From contig OY997590.1 of NCBI GenBank assembly GCA_963921825.1, forward strand, positions 41,681,039-41,745,038: DNA of 64,000 nucleotides, written 5' to 3'. Made by a program: the position numbers and the translations under genes. This DNA is from Erodium maritimum. Its lineage: Eukaryota; Streptophyta; Magnoliopsida; Geraniales; Geraniaceae. The notes below the pieces were generated by a model. It saw nothing but the letters and a program-made list of their open reading frames with translations. It searched no databases and had not been told where the DNA came from. Numbering within the stretch: position 1 is the first letter of the stretch; the number at the start of each line of letters is the position of its first letter. Shown piece after piece: positions 44,821-57,122 of this stretch.

Positions 44821-45333
44821 AGACCCGGGAGAGAGTTGTCGGCGGTACTAACGCCGAGGGCTGGGATCGTTGTACTATTTAGGAGTTACGGTATCGCGGA
44901 GGTTTGTACATACCGCGTGACCGCGGAGGCGACGAGCTGCGAAAGTCGCAGCGTTCGCGTCTGACAGTGCACGTGGGTGGCACTTAGAGGAGCGCGACTT
45001 CAGGTGGCATATCTAGTGGAGCGGGATGCGAAGAGCGGTTGCAGAGCTGGTATCGTGGTGCCTCACTTGTCAGCAAGTGAGAGCCGGACCACAGCGTCCC
45101 GCAGGATTATTGCAACCACTGCGGGTTGCACAGTGGAAATAAGGGCAAGTCACGATGGTTTTCGTGAGCGGTTAGCCGAGTTCGCCTACAACAACAGCAT
45201 TCATAGTGAATCGGGCTTCGACGAATGGTGTGGAAGGGACACCATTTTAAAAATGGTACGGGATGATGCCCGCTTTGTCCTTCCTAAAGATTTGTGGTTG
45301 CGAGGCTTATGTGAAACATTTGGTTTCGACTAA
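44821..45333 (+). pseudogene. G3 integrase scrap fused to copia C3 integrase
   Basis: 44821-45201 is gypsy integrase (LRYRGGLYIPRD region, zinc-region scrap, then the shared core deletion and ERLAEFAYNNS). At about 45202 it changes to copia integrase sequence (HSESGFDEW in frame, the former FIVNRAS region). The frame at 44977-45333 runs through the join for 118 codons, but on both sides it is partly in a non-native frame. Confidence 0.8.
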
Positions 45334-45570
45334 GCTAGAACCAAGATCTAAGATATGCACCTTCGTGTGGTATCCCAAAGCAACAAGGGGATACTATTTC
45401 TACAATCCCAGTGAGAACATGGTGTTCGTCGCTTGGGGTGGGGTCTTTATGGAAAAGAAGTTTTGTTTCCAAAGACGTCATTGGGAGGACTGTGCATCTC
45501 GAAGAAATTCAGGATGGTACAGATCTGTCTAAACCAATTGACAACCCAGTAGAAAGGAGCCGGAGATTGT
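45202..45570 (+). pseudogene. C3 integrase C-terminal remnant
   Basis: CEAYVKHLVSTKLEPRS, CTFVWYPKATRGYYFYNPSE and the end FCFQRRHWEDCASRR, where a base change of frame separates it from GRTVHLEEIQD. Confidence 0.75.
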
Positions 45571-45620
45571 CGTAGAGTGAGAACCAATTCCTGTTACAAT
45601 TCCGGAAGGTCCAAGGCGAT

Positions 45621-46527
45621 TTGAAAGGGTCAATCTTCCACCTCCAAGATATGGTATCCGGAGGTGACAATGAAGTCATGGTGGATCACGATGATCCAGC
45701 CACCTTTCAAGAAGTCGTGGATGGGCCCGACTCCGAGTTATGGCTGAGAGCCATGAGGGAGGAAATGCAATCCATGTCGGACAACCGAGTCTGGGAACCG
45801 GTTGATCCCATCAATGGTGTGAGGACCATCGGATGCAAATGGATCTTCAAGGTGAAGATGGACATGGACAACAACCCTCTGACCTACAAAGCTCAACTGG
45901 TGGTGAAAGGTTATAGGCAGATCCAATGGATTGACTATGAGGAAACCTTCTCCCTAGTGGCTATGGTCAAAATCGATCCAAATTCTTCTTGACATAACTG
46001 CGTATTATAATTACAAGATATGGCAAGTGGATGTCAAAACCGCTTTCCTAAATGGAAATTTGACTGAGTACGTTTGTATGTCTCGGCCCAAAGGTTTTGA
46101 CGATCCGAAGAATAAAGGAAAGATTTATAAGTTGTTGAAATCCATTTATGGATTGAAACGAACTTCTCGGAGTTGGATCTTTCGTTTTGATGAAGCTGTA
46201 ATTGGATTTGGCTTAATCAAGAACGAGGATGAATCTTGCGTTTATAAGAAGGCTAGTGGAAGCAAGATTACCTTTCTGGTTCTCATTGAAAACGACATCC
46301 CAACCTTGCACGAGACTAAAGCTTGGTTGAGGAAGTGTTTTTCAATAAAGGACTTAGGCGATGCTTCTTATATCTTAAGGATTAAGATATGTAGAGATCG
46401 CACCAAGAGGGTCTTGGATTTAAGTCAGGGAACCTATGTGAACAAGGCATTGAGTAGGTTCTTAATGCTCGATTCAAAGAAAGAACTCTTACCCACTAGT
46501 CATGGCATTCATCTCAGCAAGACTTAG
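45621..46527 (+). pseudogene. C3 reverse transcriptase remnant, YVDD block missing
   Basis: Fingers at 45621-45992 and an intact 166-codon frame at 46027-46527 (MDVKTAFLNGNLTEYV, KIYKLLKSIYGLKRTSRSW, GFGLIKNEDESCVYKK, WLRKCFSIKDLGDASYIL). The frameshift after MVKIDPNSS separates the two. FLVLIENDIPTL shows the in-frame loss of YVDDILL. Apart from that loss this is the cleanest palm domain in the window, together with the C4 copy. Confidence 0.82.
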
Positions 46528-46739
46528 TGTCCTAAGACACCTGATGAGCTGAAAAGGATGATGAGAATCCTATGCGCCTGGGGGTAGGATCGATCATATA
46601 TGCCATGACATGTATGAGATCAGACGTCTCGTAAGCCTTATGTTGTACCAGTAGACATCATTCTAACCCGGGGGAAAGATGATGTTGAACTAGTCGTCGA
46701 AGGATGAGTAGACGCTAGTTTTCCAAGACAAATCCAGAT

Positions 46740-47130
46740 GACTTTAGAAGTCAATCAGGATATGTGTTTACGCTGAATGGTAGAGCTTTAGCTGGGAGAG
46801 CGTAAAGCAAGATATCATTGCCGAATCTACGACAGAGGCCAAGTACATGGATGCTGCAGAGGCAGCTAAGGAGGCTATGTGGATTTGGAAATTCATGGTA
46901 GGGCTGGGTGTAATTAAAAACCCATCCAGCCTGGTGAATCCATCTTGCGACAACACAAGGGCCATTGCGCAAGCTAAAAGTCTAGATCGTATAACAAATC
47001 CAAACATGTACTGCGGCGTATCCACCTCATCAGATAAATACTGAACAGAGGTGAAGTGAAGATAACTGATATTGCAACAGATGATAACATAGCCAACCAT
47101 TTGACTAAGGCAGTGTCACTGCCTGAACAT
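46740..47130 (+). pseudogene. C3 RNase H remnant
   Basis: STTEAKYMDAAEAAKEAMW and CDNTRAIAQAK are in one frame (46811-47041); TDDNIANHLTKA near 47080-47110 is in another frame. Confidence 0.7.
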
Positions 47131-47195
47131 GTTAGACATGTAAAGTCGATGGGGACATATTGGAGTTTAGATTGGAACTAGGGCAAGTGGGAGAT

Positions 47196-48882
47196 TGTTA
47201 GTCTTAGTGCCCGTAGTTCAATCCTAAATGTCCAAATGTACATATCATCGTTAGCAATAAAATTAAAGCGGCTTTATATTACTTATGTGTTGGAGTAATA
47301 TATCGACGTGTGCTCTGATATATGCCCACCATGCGAATAGAACCATAGATCGAGATAGATCACACTCGATGGGTCCCTAGTCAACAAAGCTTCACTAGAA
47401 GCGACTAGTATGAAAGATGGCTCTTTATGGCTTACGTTATGTTAGTCATTGGAATGGGATTCCAGAGTCTGATCATAGATATCATGTGGGACATGATATT
47501 GGACGACCCGCCCTGAATATGTGCCATAGATTAAGTCATGAACATATTTAGTGTCGTAGCTTGTCATGTATTCTTAGACCAAGGAGTCTTTGTGATCGCT
47601 ATGTAGTAAACAACTGAGTTTGACCTGAGCCTAACGTTGTCCGTAACAGGGCTTCCATAACGGCCAGGATTGGCTTGGGGACGGGCTACATGAGTGACAC
47701 GAAAGGCGGCTAAGGGATTTATCCCTCATACTGAGGTATGAGAAAGATATCGGTTCTCGGCCGCTTGATCGAGAGTGACTGAAAGAATAGCATGGCCATG
47801 CACATGATACTGGGTATCATATCGTTAGTCATCTCACATATCAAGGAACATTGATTGAGAATAATAAGGATGACGGCTCTATGCCTTATCTCAATCAGGA
47901 TATCGGAGATAAAAGGATAATGACAGGGATGACAGAAAGGTTAGAATCGACAGGGTCGATTCGTTATGCAGTGTCAGGAAATACTAAAGTCTCGTTAGTT
48001 GCCACTTAAATAGGATCAAGTAAAATGGGATTTTGCGTTGATCTATTGACATGCATAAACCTAAGGGTCACACCGGAGGATGAAACTCATTGACACATTT
48101 ATGGAGAATGGAAAAAAGGGAGTTGTCTCGGGACATGACCAAAACTGGGTTTTGGATCATGTGCTCGTAAGTGAATAGGACTTTACGGATCGAGACAAGG
48201 CTTGGAGTCTTGGGATTGATTGCGTCGGATAATGTTGGACATTTTCGGTATGGAAGGATTGGAGGCGATGAGCGAATCACGGGACCTCGTTGGAAATGGC
48301 CACGGGCCATGTTCCAAGAGGCCCATGAAAGGCCCATGCAACCAAGGCCCATGGAACTAATTAATCAAGTCTTGATTAATTAGTACTAAGTAAGCAAGAC
48401 AAGGATTAAGGTGTTGGTGATTCACCACCTAACCCAATCTTGTCTTGCCATACTTTGTCCTATTTACACCTTACTTGACACCATACTTGTCCCATGCCTT
48501 TAGTTGGACAAGTATGAGTTTTGTTATGTTTAAGTCATCTTTTTTCAGAATAACAAACACAAGACAAGAATAGGAAACACATTTTCTCTCCCTCTTCCAT
48601 GGCCATTTCGGGTTTGGCAAGCTCCCACCTCCATGTTTGTGTTCTTGAGTCCTCAAAGAGAAGAACTACGTGGCTTTGATTCCCATGTGGATACGTAGGC
48701 CTCTTAGAGACTCAAGCCAATCATTCGTTAACCGGTGTTCTTGTTTTGGTAAGAAATAGTGCTGAATTTTTCTCTTGTGAATCCATTCTTTGTTAGTTGT
48801 TTCATGGTTTAATCGTCTCTTGGTTTTCATTGATTTTCCGCTGCGAGTTGGTTCATCTCCAACCCTACCTCGAGACCCAACA
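47196..48882 (+). repeat. C3 3' LTR, complete
   Basis: 1687 bp from TGTTAGTCTTAGTGCCCG to GAGACCCAACA. Palindrome at 48357-48383. Confidence 0.88.
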
Positions 48883-49975
48883 GAGAGCCCGTGTTGTTTA
48901 TTGTCGAGTTTGAGTGGCCTTGAGAGCCCGTGTTATTTATTGCTGAGTCTTGGGTGGCCTTGAGAGCCCGTGTTATTTATTGCTGAGTCTTGGGTGGCCT
49001 TGAGAGCCCGTGTTATTTATTGCTGAGTCTTGGGTGGCCATGAGAGCCCGTGTTGTCGTTGGTGTGTCTTGAGTGGCAGTGAGTGCCCTTGGGGTTGTTG
49101 AACCCGAGTCTTGGCTGTTGAGGTGTCTTGAGTGGCCTTGAGTGCCTGTGTGTTTGAATTTGCTTGTAATTGTGATTGTGATTCTGATTGCGGATCCCGG
49201 TAGGTTGCAAGCACTCTTTGGCTGGCTTGACCAAATTTGAGTATCAACGGGTTGCAAGCACTCTTTGGCTGGCCTGACATGGTTTGAGTAACACAGGTTG
49301 CAAGCACTCTTTGGCTAGCCTGGTCCGAGTTTGAGTATCACAGGTTGTAAGCACTCTTTGGCTAGCCTGATCCGTGTTCGTGTGAGTGGGAGAGGTTACT
49401 GAGCAGTTGGTATGCGATCCGTTGTGATTTTGTTTGGTGTGCGATCCCTTGTGATCTGTTTGGTGTTGTGTAGTTGTCGTTTGAGTCCTTGGGAGAGGTC
49501 GTCAATTGTTGTGTCGGGTCTACTTACGTGGTTGAGTGTTGAGTCGTTCAAGGAATGTCACCATGGGAGTTTGTCAGTCGGAGTACTTGAGTTGGGGACG
49601 GTGATCCCCGGAGTTGAGTCTGTTGTGGGTGTTATAGGCTTTGTCTGCTAATTATGCCGTAGTCAGTCTTTTATCCATGGTGGTGAGCGAACGCTCACCC
49701 CTAGCTGCTTTTCCTACACGTACTATTCGTGGGACGGACTAGGTGAGCTCTCGAAGCTTGTGGAGCTAGGAGCGGAGTCCGGGTTTTGTCTTTTGATTCT
49801 AGTGACGGATACCTTGTACTTTTGTCCACTTGCTGGGACGTGTTTTAAACTGTAATTATTATTTTGTTGAACTAAATTGTTATTTTAAAGTGTTTAATGA
49901 AAGCAGGTTTCAAATGTCTTTCTTATTTTAAACGTTCGCGTCCCGAGTTCGTTTTACTGAAATTGGGGTGTGACA
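48883..49975 (+). repeat. G3 3' LTR, remaining part
   Basis: Begins inside the minisatellite and matches 41752-42834 with few differences; the end reads GGGGTGTGACA. Followed by TCGTT. Confidence 0.87.
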
Positions 49976-50349
49976 TCGTTAGCAATAAAATTAAAGCGGC
50001 TTTATATTACTTATGTGTTGGAGTAATATATCGATGGGTGCTCTGATCTATGCCCACAATGCGAATAGAACCATAGATCGAGATAGATCACACTAGATGG
50101 GTCCCTAGTCAACAAAGCTTCACTAGAAGCGACTAGTATGAAAGATGGCTCTTTATGGCTTACGTTCTGTTAGTCATTGGAATGAGATTCCGGAGTCTGA
50201 TCATAGATATCATGTGGGACATGATATTGGACGACCCGACATAAATATGTGCCATAGATCAAGTCATGAACATATTCATTATCGTAGCTTGTCATGTATC
50301 CTTAGACCAAGGAATCTTTGTGATCGTTATGCAGTAAACAACTAAGTAT
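49976..50349 (+). repeat. C5 5' LTR, middle piece
   Basis: Continues the piece ending at 39742, with TCGTT repeated, and stops at AGTAT (50345-50349), the target duplicated by C4. Confidence 0.87.
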
Positions 50350-52037
50350 TGTTGGGTCTCGAGGTAGGGTTGGAGATGAACCAACTCGCAGCGGAAAATC
50401 AATGAAAACCAAGAGACAATTAAAACCATGAAATAACTAACAAAGAATGGATTAACAAGAGAAAAATTCAGCACTAGTTCTTACCAAAACAAGAACACCG
50501 GTTAACGAATGATTGGCTTGAGTCTCCAAGACGCCTACGTATCCACATGGGAATCAAAGCCACGTAGTTCTTCTCTTTGAGGACTCAAGAACACAAACAT
50601 GGAGGTGGAAACTAGCCAAACCCGAAATGGCCATGGAAGAGGGAGAGAAAATGTGTTTCCTATTCTTGTCTTGTGTTTGTTATGTTGAAAAAAGATGACT
50701 TAAACATAACAAAACCCATACTTGTCCAACTAAAGGCATGGGACAAGTATGGTGTCAAGTAAGGTGTAAATAGGACAAAGTATGGCAAGACAAGATTGGG
50801 TTAGGTGGTGAATCACCAACACCTTAATCCTTGTCTTGCTTACTTAGTACTAATTAATCAAGACTTGATTAATTAGTTCCATGGGCCTTGGTTGCATGAG
50901 CCTTTCATGGGCCTCTTGGAACATGGCCCGTGACCATTTCCAACGAGGTCCCGTGATTCGCTCATCGCCTCCATGCCTTCCATACCGGAAATGTCCAACA
51001 TTATCCGACGCGATCAATCCCAAGACTCCAAGCCTTGTCTCGATCCGTAAAGTCCTATTCACTTACGGGCACATGACCCAAAACCCAGTTTTGGTCATGT
51101 CCCGAGACAACTCCCTTTTGGCCATTCTCCATAAATGTGTCAATGAGTTTCATCCTCCGGTGTGACCCTTAGGTTTATGCATGTCAATAGATCAACGTAA
51201 AATCCCATTTTACTTGATCCTATTTAAGTGGCAACTAACGAGACTTTAGTATTGCCTGACACTACATAACGAATCGACCCTGTCGATTCTAACCTTTCCG
51301 TCGTCCCTGTCATTATCCTTTTATCTCCGATATCCTGATTGAGATAAGGCATAGAGCCGTCATCCTTATTATTCTCAATCACCGTTCCTTGATATGTGAG
51401 ATGACTGAAGATATGATACCCAGTATCATGTGCATGGCCATGCTATTCTTCCAGTCACTCTCGATCAAGTGGCCGAGAACCGATATCTTTCCCATACCTT
51501 AGTATGAGGGATAAATCCCTTAGCCGTCTTTCGTGTCACTCATGTAGCCCGTCCCCAAGCCAATCCTGGCCGTTATGGAAGCCCTGTTACAGACAACGTT
51601 AGGCTCAGGTCAAACTCAGTTGTTGACTACATAGCGATCACAAAGACTCCTTGGTCTAAGGATACATGACAAGCTACAACACTGAATATGTTCATGACTT
51701 AATCTATGGCACATATTCAGGGCGGGTCGTCCAATATCATGTCCCACATGATATCTATGATCAGACTCCGGAATCCCATTCCAATGACTAACAGAACGTA
51801 AGCCATAAAGAGCCATCTTTCATACTAGTCGCTTCTAGTGAAGCTTTGTTGACTAGGGACCCATCGAGTGTGATCTATCTCGATCTATGGTTCTATTCAC
51901 ATGGTGGGCATAGATCAGAGCACATATCGATATATTACTCCAACACATAAGTAATATAAAGCCGCTTTAATTTTATTGCTAACGATGATATATACATTTG
52001 GACATTTAGGATTGAACTACGGGCACTAAGACTAACA
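50350..52037 (-). repeat. C4 3' LTR
   Basis: 1688 bp; palindrome at 50850-50876. The adjoining polypurine tract is 52038-52053. Confidence 0.9.
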
Positions 52038-52099
52038 ATCTCCCACTTGCCCTAGTTCCAATCTAAACTCCAATATGTCCCCATCGACTTTACATGTCT

Positions 52100-52500
52100 A
52101 ACATGTTCAGGCAGTGACACTGCCTTAGTCAAAGGGTTGGCTATGTTATCATCTATTGCAATATCGGTTATCTTCACTTCACCTCAGTTCAGTATTTATC
52201 TGATGAGGTGGATACGCCGCAGTACATGTTTGGATTTGTTATGCGATCTAGGCTTTTAGCTTGCGCAATGGCCCTTGTGTTGTCGCAAAATGGATTCACC
52301 GGACTGGATGGGTTTTTAATTACACCCAGCCCTGCCATGAATTTCCAAATCCACATAGCCTCCTTATCTGCCTCTGCAGCATCCATGTACTTGGCCTCTG
52401 TCGTAGATTCGGCAATGGTATCTTGCTTTACGCTTTCCCAGCTAAAGCTCTGCCATTCAGCGTAAACACATATCCTGATTGACTTCTAAAGTCATCTGGA
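52100..52500 (-). pseudogene. C4 RNase H remnant
   Basis: The frame at 52189-52386 has AAEADKEAMWIWKF and CDNTRAIAQAK. Upstream, SGYVFTLNG and TTEAKYM are in split frames; downstream the tail is out of frame. Confidence 0.7.
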
Positions 52501-52705
52501 TTTGTCTTGGAAAACTAGCGTCTACTCATCCTTCGACGACTAGTTCAGCATCATCTTTCCCCCAGGTTAGAATGATGTCTACTGGTACAACATAAGGCTT
52601 ACGAGACGTCTGGTCTCATACATGTCATGGCATATATGATCGATCCTGCCCCCAGGCGCATAGGATTCTCATCATCCTTTTCATCTCATCAGGTGTCTTA
52701 GGACA

Positions 52706-53612
52706 CTAAGTCTTGCTGAGATGAATGCCATGACTAGTGGGTAAGAGTCCTTTCTTTGAATCGAGCATTAAGAACCTACTCAATGCCTTGTTCACATAGG
52801 TTCCCTGACTTAAATCCAAGACCCTCTTGGTGCGATCTCTACATATCTTAATCCTTAAGATATGAGAAGCATCGCCTAAGTCCTTTATTGAAAAACACTT
52901 CCTCAACCAAGCTTTAGTCTCGTGCAAGGTTGGGATGTCGTTTTCAATGAGAACCAGAAAGATAATATTGCTCCCACTAGCCTTCTTATAAACGCAAGAT
53001 TCATCCTCGTTCTTGATTAAGCCAAATCCAATTACAGCTTCATCAAAACGAAGGATCCAACTCCGAGAAGTTCGTTTCAATCCATAAATGGATTTCAACA
53101 ACTTATAAATCTTTCCTTTATTCTTCGGATCGTCAAAACCTTTGGGCCGAGACATACAAACGTACTCAGTCAAATTTCCATTTAGGAAAGCGGTTTTGAC
53201 ATCCACTTGCCATATCTCGTAATTATGATACGCAGTTATGTCAAGAAGAATTTGGATCGATTTTGACCATAGCCACTAAGGAGAAGGTTTCCTCATAGTC
53301 AATCCATTGGATCTGCCTATAACCTTTCGCCACCAGTTGAGCTTTATAGGTCAGAGGGTTGCCGTCCATGTCCATCTTCACCTTGAAGATCCATTTGCAT
53401 CCTATGGTCCTTACACCATTGATGGGATCAACCGGTTCCCAGACTCGGTTGTCCGACATGGATTGCATTTCCTCCTTCATGGCTCCCAGCCATAACTCGG
53501 AGTTGGGCCCATCCACGACTTCCTGAAAGGTGGCTGGATCATCGTGATCCACCATGACTTCATTGTCACCTCCGGATACCATATCTTGGAGGTGGAAGAT
53601 TGATCCTTTCAA
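52706..53612 (-). pseudogene. C4 reverse transcriptase remnant, YVDD block missing
   Basis: Fingers at 53241-53612 (GCKWIFKVKMDMDGNPLTYK, LVAKGYRQIQWIDYEETFS) and a 166-codon palm and thumb frame at 52706-53206. The join between them is the family-wide one-base shift, and FLVLIENDIPTL again lacks YVDDILL. There are no copy-specific stops, as expected for a young copy of a damaged template. Confidence 0.83.
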
Positions 53613-53689
53613 ATCGCCTTGGACCTTCCGGAATTGTAACAGGAATTGGTTCTTACTCTACGACAATCTCTGGCTCCTTTCTACTGGGT

Positions 53690-54640
53690 TGCCAATTGGT
53701 TTAGACAGATCTGTACCATCCTGAATTTCTTCGAGATGCACAGTCCTCTCAATGACGTCTTTGGAAACAAAACTTCTTTTCCATAAAGACCCCACCCCAA
53801 GCGACGAACACCATGTTCTCACTGGGATTGTAGAAATAGTATCCCCTTGTTGCTTTGGGATATCACACGAAGGTGCATATCTCAGATCTTGGTTCGAGCT
53901 TAGTCGAAACCAAATGTTTCACATAAGCCTCGCAACCACAAATCTTTAGGAAGGACAAAGCGGGCATCATCCCGTACCATTTTTAAAATGGTGTCCCTTC
54001 CACACCATTCGTCGAAGCCCGATTCACTATGAATGCGGTCGTCTCTAGAGCAAAACCCCTAAAAGAGATTGGGAGATCAGTCCAACTAATCATGGAACAG
54101 ACCATTGTCTAACAATGTCCGGTTTCTCCGTTTGGCTACACCTTTCAACTACAGTGACCTAGGAGGAGTCCATTCCAAAAGGATCCCATTCTCTTTTAGA
54201 TGATCTAATAACTCTGTGGTCAAGTATTTTCCACCTCGATCCAATCGAAGTGCCTTAATACCTTTGTCGAGCTGGTTTTCTACTATAGTCTTAAACTCTT
54301 TGAATTTATCAAAAGCTTCAGACTTATGTCTCACCGAAGAGACATAACCATATTTACTGTAATCATCAGTAAATGTGATAAAGTAGTTAAAACCCCTCCT
54401 GGCAAGTGAACTTATTGGTCTACACACATTCGAGTGTATCAGCCCCAATAATTCACCCGCCCTTTCATCGCGATCGATAAAGGGCACTTTAGTCATTTTG
54501 CCCATCAAACAAACCTTGCACCTATCGATCGAATGGAATTCGAATGAACCTGAAAGCCCGCACTTCTGAAGTGCTGATAGGCGCTTCTTGTTTATGCGAC
54601 CCAAATGACAGTACCATAACAGAGTTAGGTTTAAATCGTT
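53690..54640 (-). pseudogene. C4 integrase remnant
   Basis: An open frame of 151 codons (54149-54604) covers HLGRINKKRL-type zinc residues, DRCKVCLMGKMTKVPF, LIHSNVCRPIS, YFITFTDDYSKYGYV and RLDRGGKYL, ending at the TAG that replaces Q; GVAKRRN follows. Catalytic first Asp is Asn and catalytic Glu is Lys, while the middle Asp of RLDRGG is kept. The C-terminal part is split over two more frames. Confidence 0.82.
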
Positions 54641-54649
54641 GGATTTAGA

Positions 54650-55070
54650 CCTCTAGGTATTAACGGAATATATAGAACTTGAGGCATTGTTACCCATATC
54701 TAATATGTACAATCCTCCAACCATGTCAGTACTGGTATAAAACATATCATTGCATAGAACATTGAAAACTCCATTTCCAATATTAACATTATATCCTTCC
54801 TTGTCAAACACGGATACAGATATAATATTCCTACTAAAAGTAGGTATGCAATATACATTATACAATACTAAGACAAGGCCTCTTGGCAAAGCAAGACTCA
54901 TGGATCCTACAGCAGTTGCCACAACTCTGAGGTCCATTTCGTGCTTTCCAAATCTCTCCTACTTTCAGCCACCATATATTAGTGCATGTGTGAGATTCAG
55001 TCATGGTATCTAATACCCATGAGTCTTTGGAAGTAGAGAGATGTAGCTGTATAGAGTTAATACCGAATGA
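54650..55070 (-). pseudogene. C4 protease and pre-integrase linker remnant
   Basis: WVLDTMTESHTC at about 54990-55025 is the protease site with Met for Gly. MSLALPRGLVLVLYNVYCIP, TFSRNIISVSVFDKEGYN and GGLYILDMGN form the linker in a frame open over 54653-54937. Confidence 0.7.
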
Positions 55071-55566
55071 AGGCACGATCCCACCGCCCTTCCTTAGATC
55101 ATCCAGGTTTCCTGATGAAGGCGCAGTCCTACTGCCCTTCTTCAGATCATCCAGGCTATTTGATGAAGGCGCAGTCCCACTGCCCTTCTTCAGATCAACC
55201 GTGAACTTCCTGTAATCCCGGTTCCAATGACCAGGCTGTTGGCAGTAGAAGCAGACATTCTCAGGTGTCTCATCTTTCCTGCCAAGTGCGCATGGGCCCA
55301 GCCCTTGCAACTTCCAATTCCCTTGTTGACCATCAGAATATCCTTGGATCCCAGATCCCTGAGATATTCTTCTCAGCAGCTGATGACACTTCATGTAACT
55401 CTGATATGGTCTTAGAGACAGCCTTGTCAAGGACATATTCTTTGCGTTCAGACTTGAGGACTATCCTCAAAATTCTGTACCAGTCCAAATAGTTTGTCCC
55501 ATTTAGCTTGACCCTGTCAAGAATGGTTTTTAATGACAAACTATTAATGTTCGCTGAATTTGCCAT
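55070..55566 (-). pseudogene. C4 gag remnant
   Basis: The first frame (55566-55333) is gag N-terminus through GIWDPRIF. The second frame (55436-54858) holds GYSDGQQGNW, CFYCQQPGHWNRDY with Tyr for the last Cys, three GSGTAPSS-type repeats and the protease site in one run. The central gag deletion shared with C1, C2 and C5 makes the protein roughly a third of normal length. Confidence 0.8.
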
Positions 55567-57108
55567 TTGATCTACAACAGATAAAATTCAATCAGTAAAC
55601 TGAATAAATTTTATGAAGATCAAGCTTAAACACCAACAATCAATTCTAAACCTTTAGAATCTGAAACCAAGATCCTTGATTCACTCGATTAAGCTGAACT
55701 AATGCTCACCACTTAATCGAGCTATGTAGGTAGGACTCCATCCAATCACATCCAATGTGACTCTTGGCTAGGGTATGTACTTATGTACACGACTTACCCT
55801 ATCTGTTACCCTAGCTCAACCTCAGGCCGAGAATCGTAGTCGGGTCCACCAATTTTCAACTATGGCTCGTCACTATGTAGGTGCTTCGCTAATGCGCACG
55901 ACACCCACATATGTCGTCCAAACCTACTACCCCGCTTCCCCATGGATGCTCCGCTAATGCGCACGACACCCATAGGACGGGGAGGTAGTAAGGTGTTGAT
56001 GATTGGGAGGTATCGGACATGACCCGCTTTTACTTGTCCAATTGTGTTCAAAACTTTGGCACATCCTAGATGCGATGAGCACATCAACTACATTCCAAAT
56101 GCAATGATGCCTCAAATTACATCCAATGTAATTCTTCCTTTGAACCCGTCAACTACATCCAATGCAATGACGGTTCTAAGGGTTCACACACAAGGATTAA
56201 AAGTCCAATTTTATCTTTGCATGTGAGGTGATATGCTCGGTAAATAAAGTTAAGCATGCAATTCTAAAACACATAGAATTAATCATGCATAAACTAAACC
56301 AAGCATAAAGCGATAAATGTGCACATAATAGCCCCCTAAACTAACTCCCACTAGCTTCTTGAGCTCCACCGACTCCAAGCCGATGCCAACACCCGAAAAG
56401 CCACCAAATGACCTTTTCGCCCTTTCTTCGTCTTGAGTAAAATATTACAATTTAATACACGACTCGCAGGTCGGGAATAAATAAATATTACAAACAAGTG
56501 GTTCGACGACCACACCTTGAAAGAATAATTACACGTTAACTCTAACGGCTCGCAGGCCGTGAAAAGCGATAAATAATTAAATCGAGCTCGGGGCTATTAT
56601 GTACACCATGCCAACATCACATCACACATCGTGTTATCAAACAAGCATGTTATCAAACATCATGTGATTTTCCGGTTTTAATTAATAGCCAAGTTTCGAA
56701 AATTTTTGATGCTCGGTTTATCGAAACCGTTCAAAAATGAAACTTTTGAACATTTGATCTTCGAGTTCGTCATGACGGTTCCAAACTCGTCATACTAACA
56801 AAACGGTTTAACCTTGGCATATCAACCATCCAATGGTCATGCTTGGCCTAGCTCCGTCCAACGGAGCCCCGTTCGGTCCCGGTTTCGGCTCCCCGAGAGT
56901 CCCGCTCCCGAGACCCGAAAAATCAAATTTTTTTTTCAAAATTTCCAGATTTGAAATAATTTTCAAAAATTCATTATACATGCATTAAATCCATAAACAA
57001 GAATTTAAAACATGTTATCAAACAATTTAGCAAAACAACATGCCAAAACGAAACTTTCAAGCAAAACCGAAACTTTGAACACCGTCTTGTGAATCCCAAA
57101 GGTAGCAC
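55567..57108 (-). other. C4 leader
   Basis: Colinear with 5221-6767. Same repeats (TGCTCCGCTAATGCG block at 55945; TGCTTCGCT variant at 55881). No coding signal. Confidence 0.7.
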
Positions 57109-57121
57109 GGCTCTGATACCA
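57109..57121 (-). other. C4 primer-binding site, initiator tRNA-Met
   Basis: Minus strand TGGTATCAGAGCC, one base from the LTR. Confidence 0.88.
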
Positions 57122-57122
57122 C

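Larger units (their letters stand above)
45202..48882 (+). mobile_element. C3: Ty1/copia family-C element, plus strand, 5' part deleted
   Basis: Contains the integrase C-terminal part, RT, RNase H, polypurine tract (47181-47195) and a complete 3' LTR (47196-48882). The 5' LTR, gag, protease and integrase core are missing. It lies between G3 integrase and the G3 3' LTR minisatellite, so it was probably inserted in that LTR before one deletion removed its 5' half together with the end of G3. Confidence 0.85.
39743..49975 (+). mobile_element. G3: Ty3/gypsy element, plus strand, target duplication TCGTT, with C3 nested
   Basis: TCGTT at 39738-39742 and 49976-49980. The 5' LTR is 39743-42834, the interior 42835-45201, then C3 (45202-48882), then the rest of the 3' LTR (48883-49975). 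The interior is heavily deleted: no gag, part of protease, RT cut at the catalytic box, no RNase H, a scrap of integrase. Confidence 0.9.
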
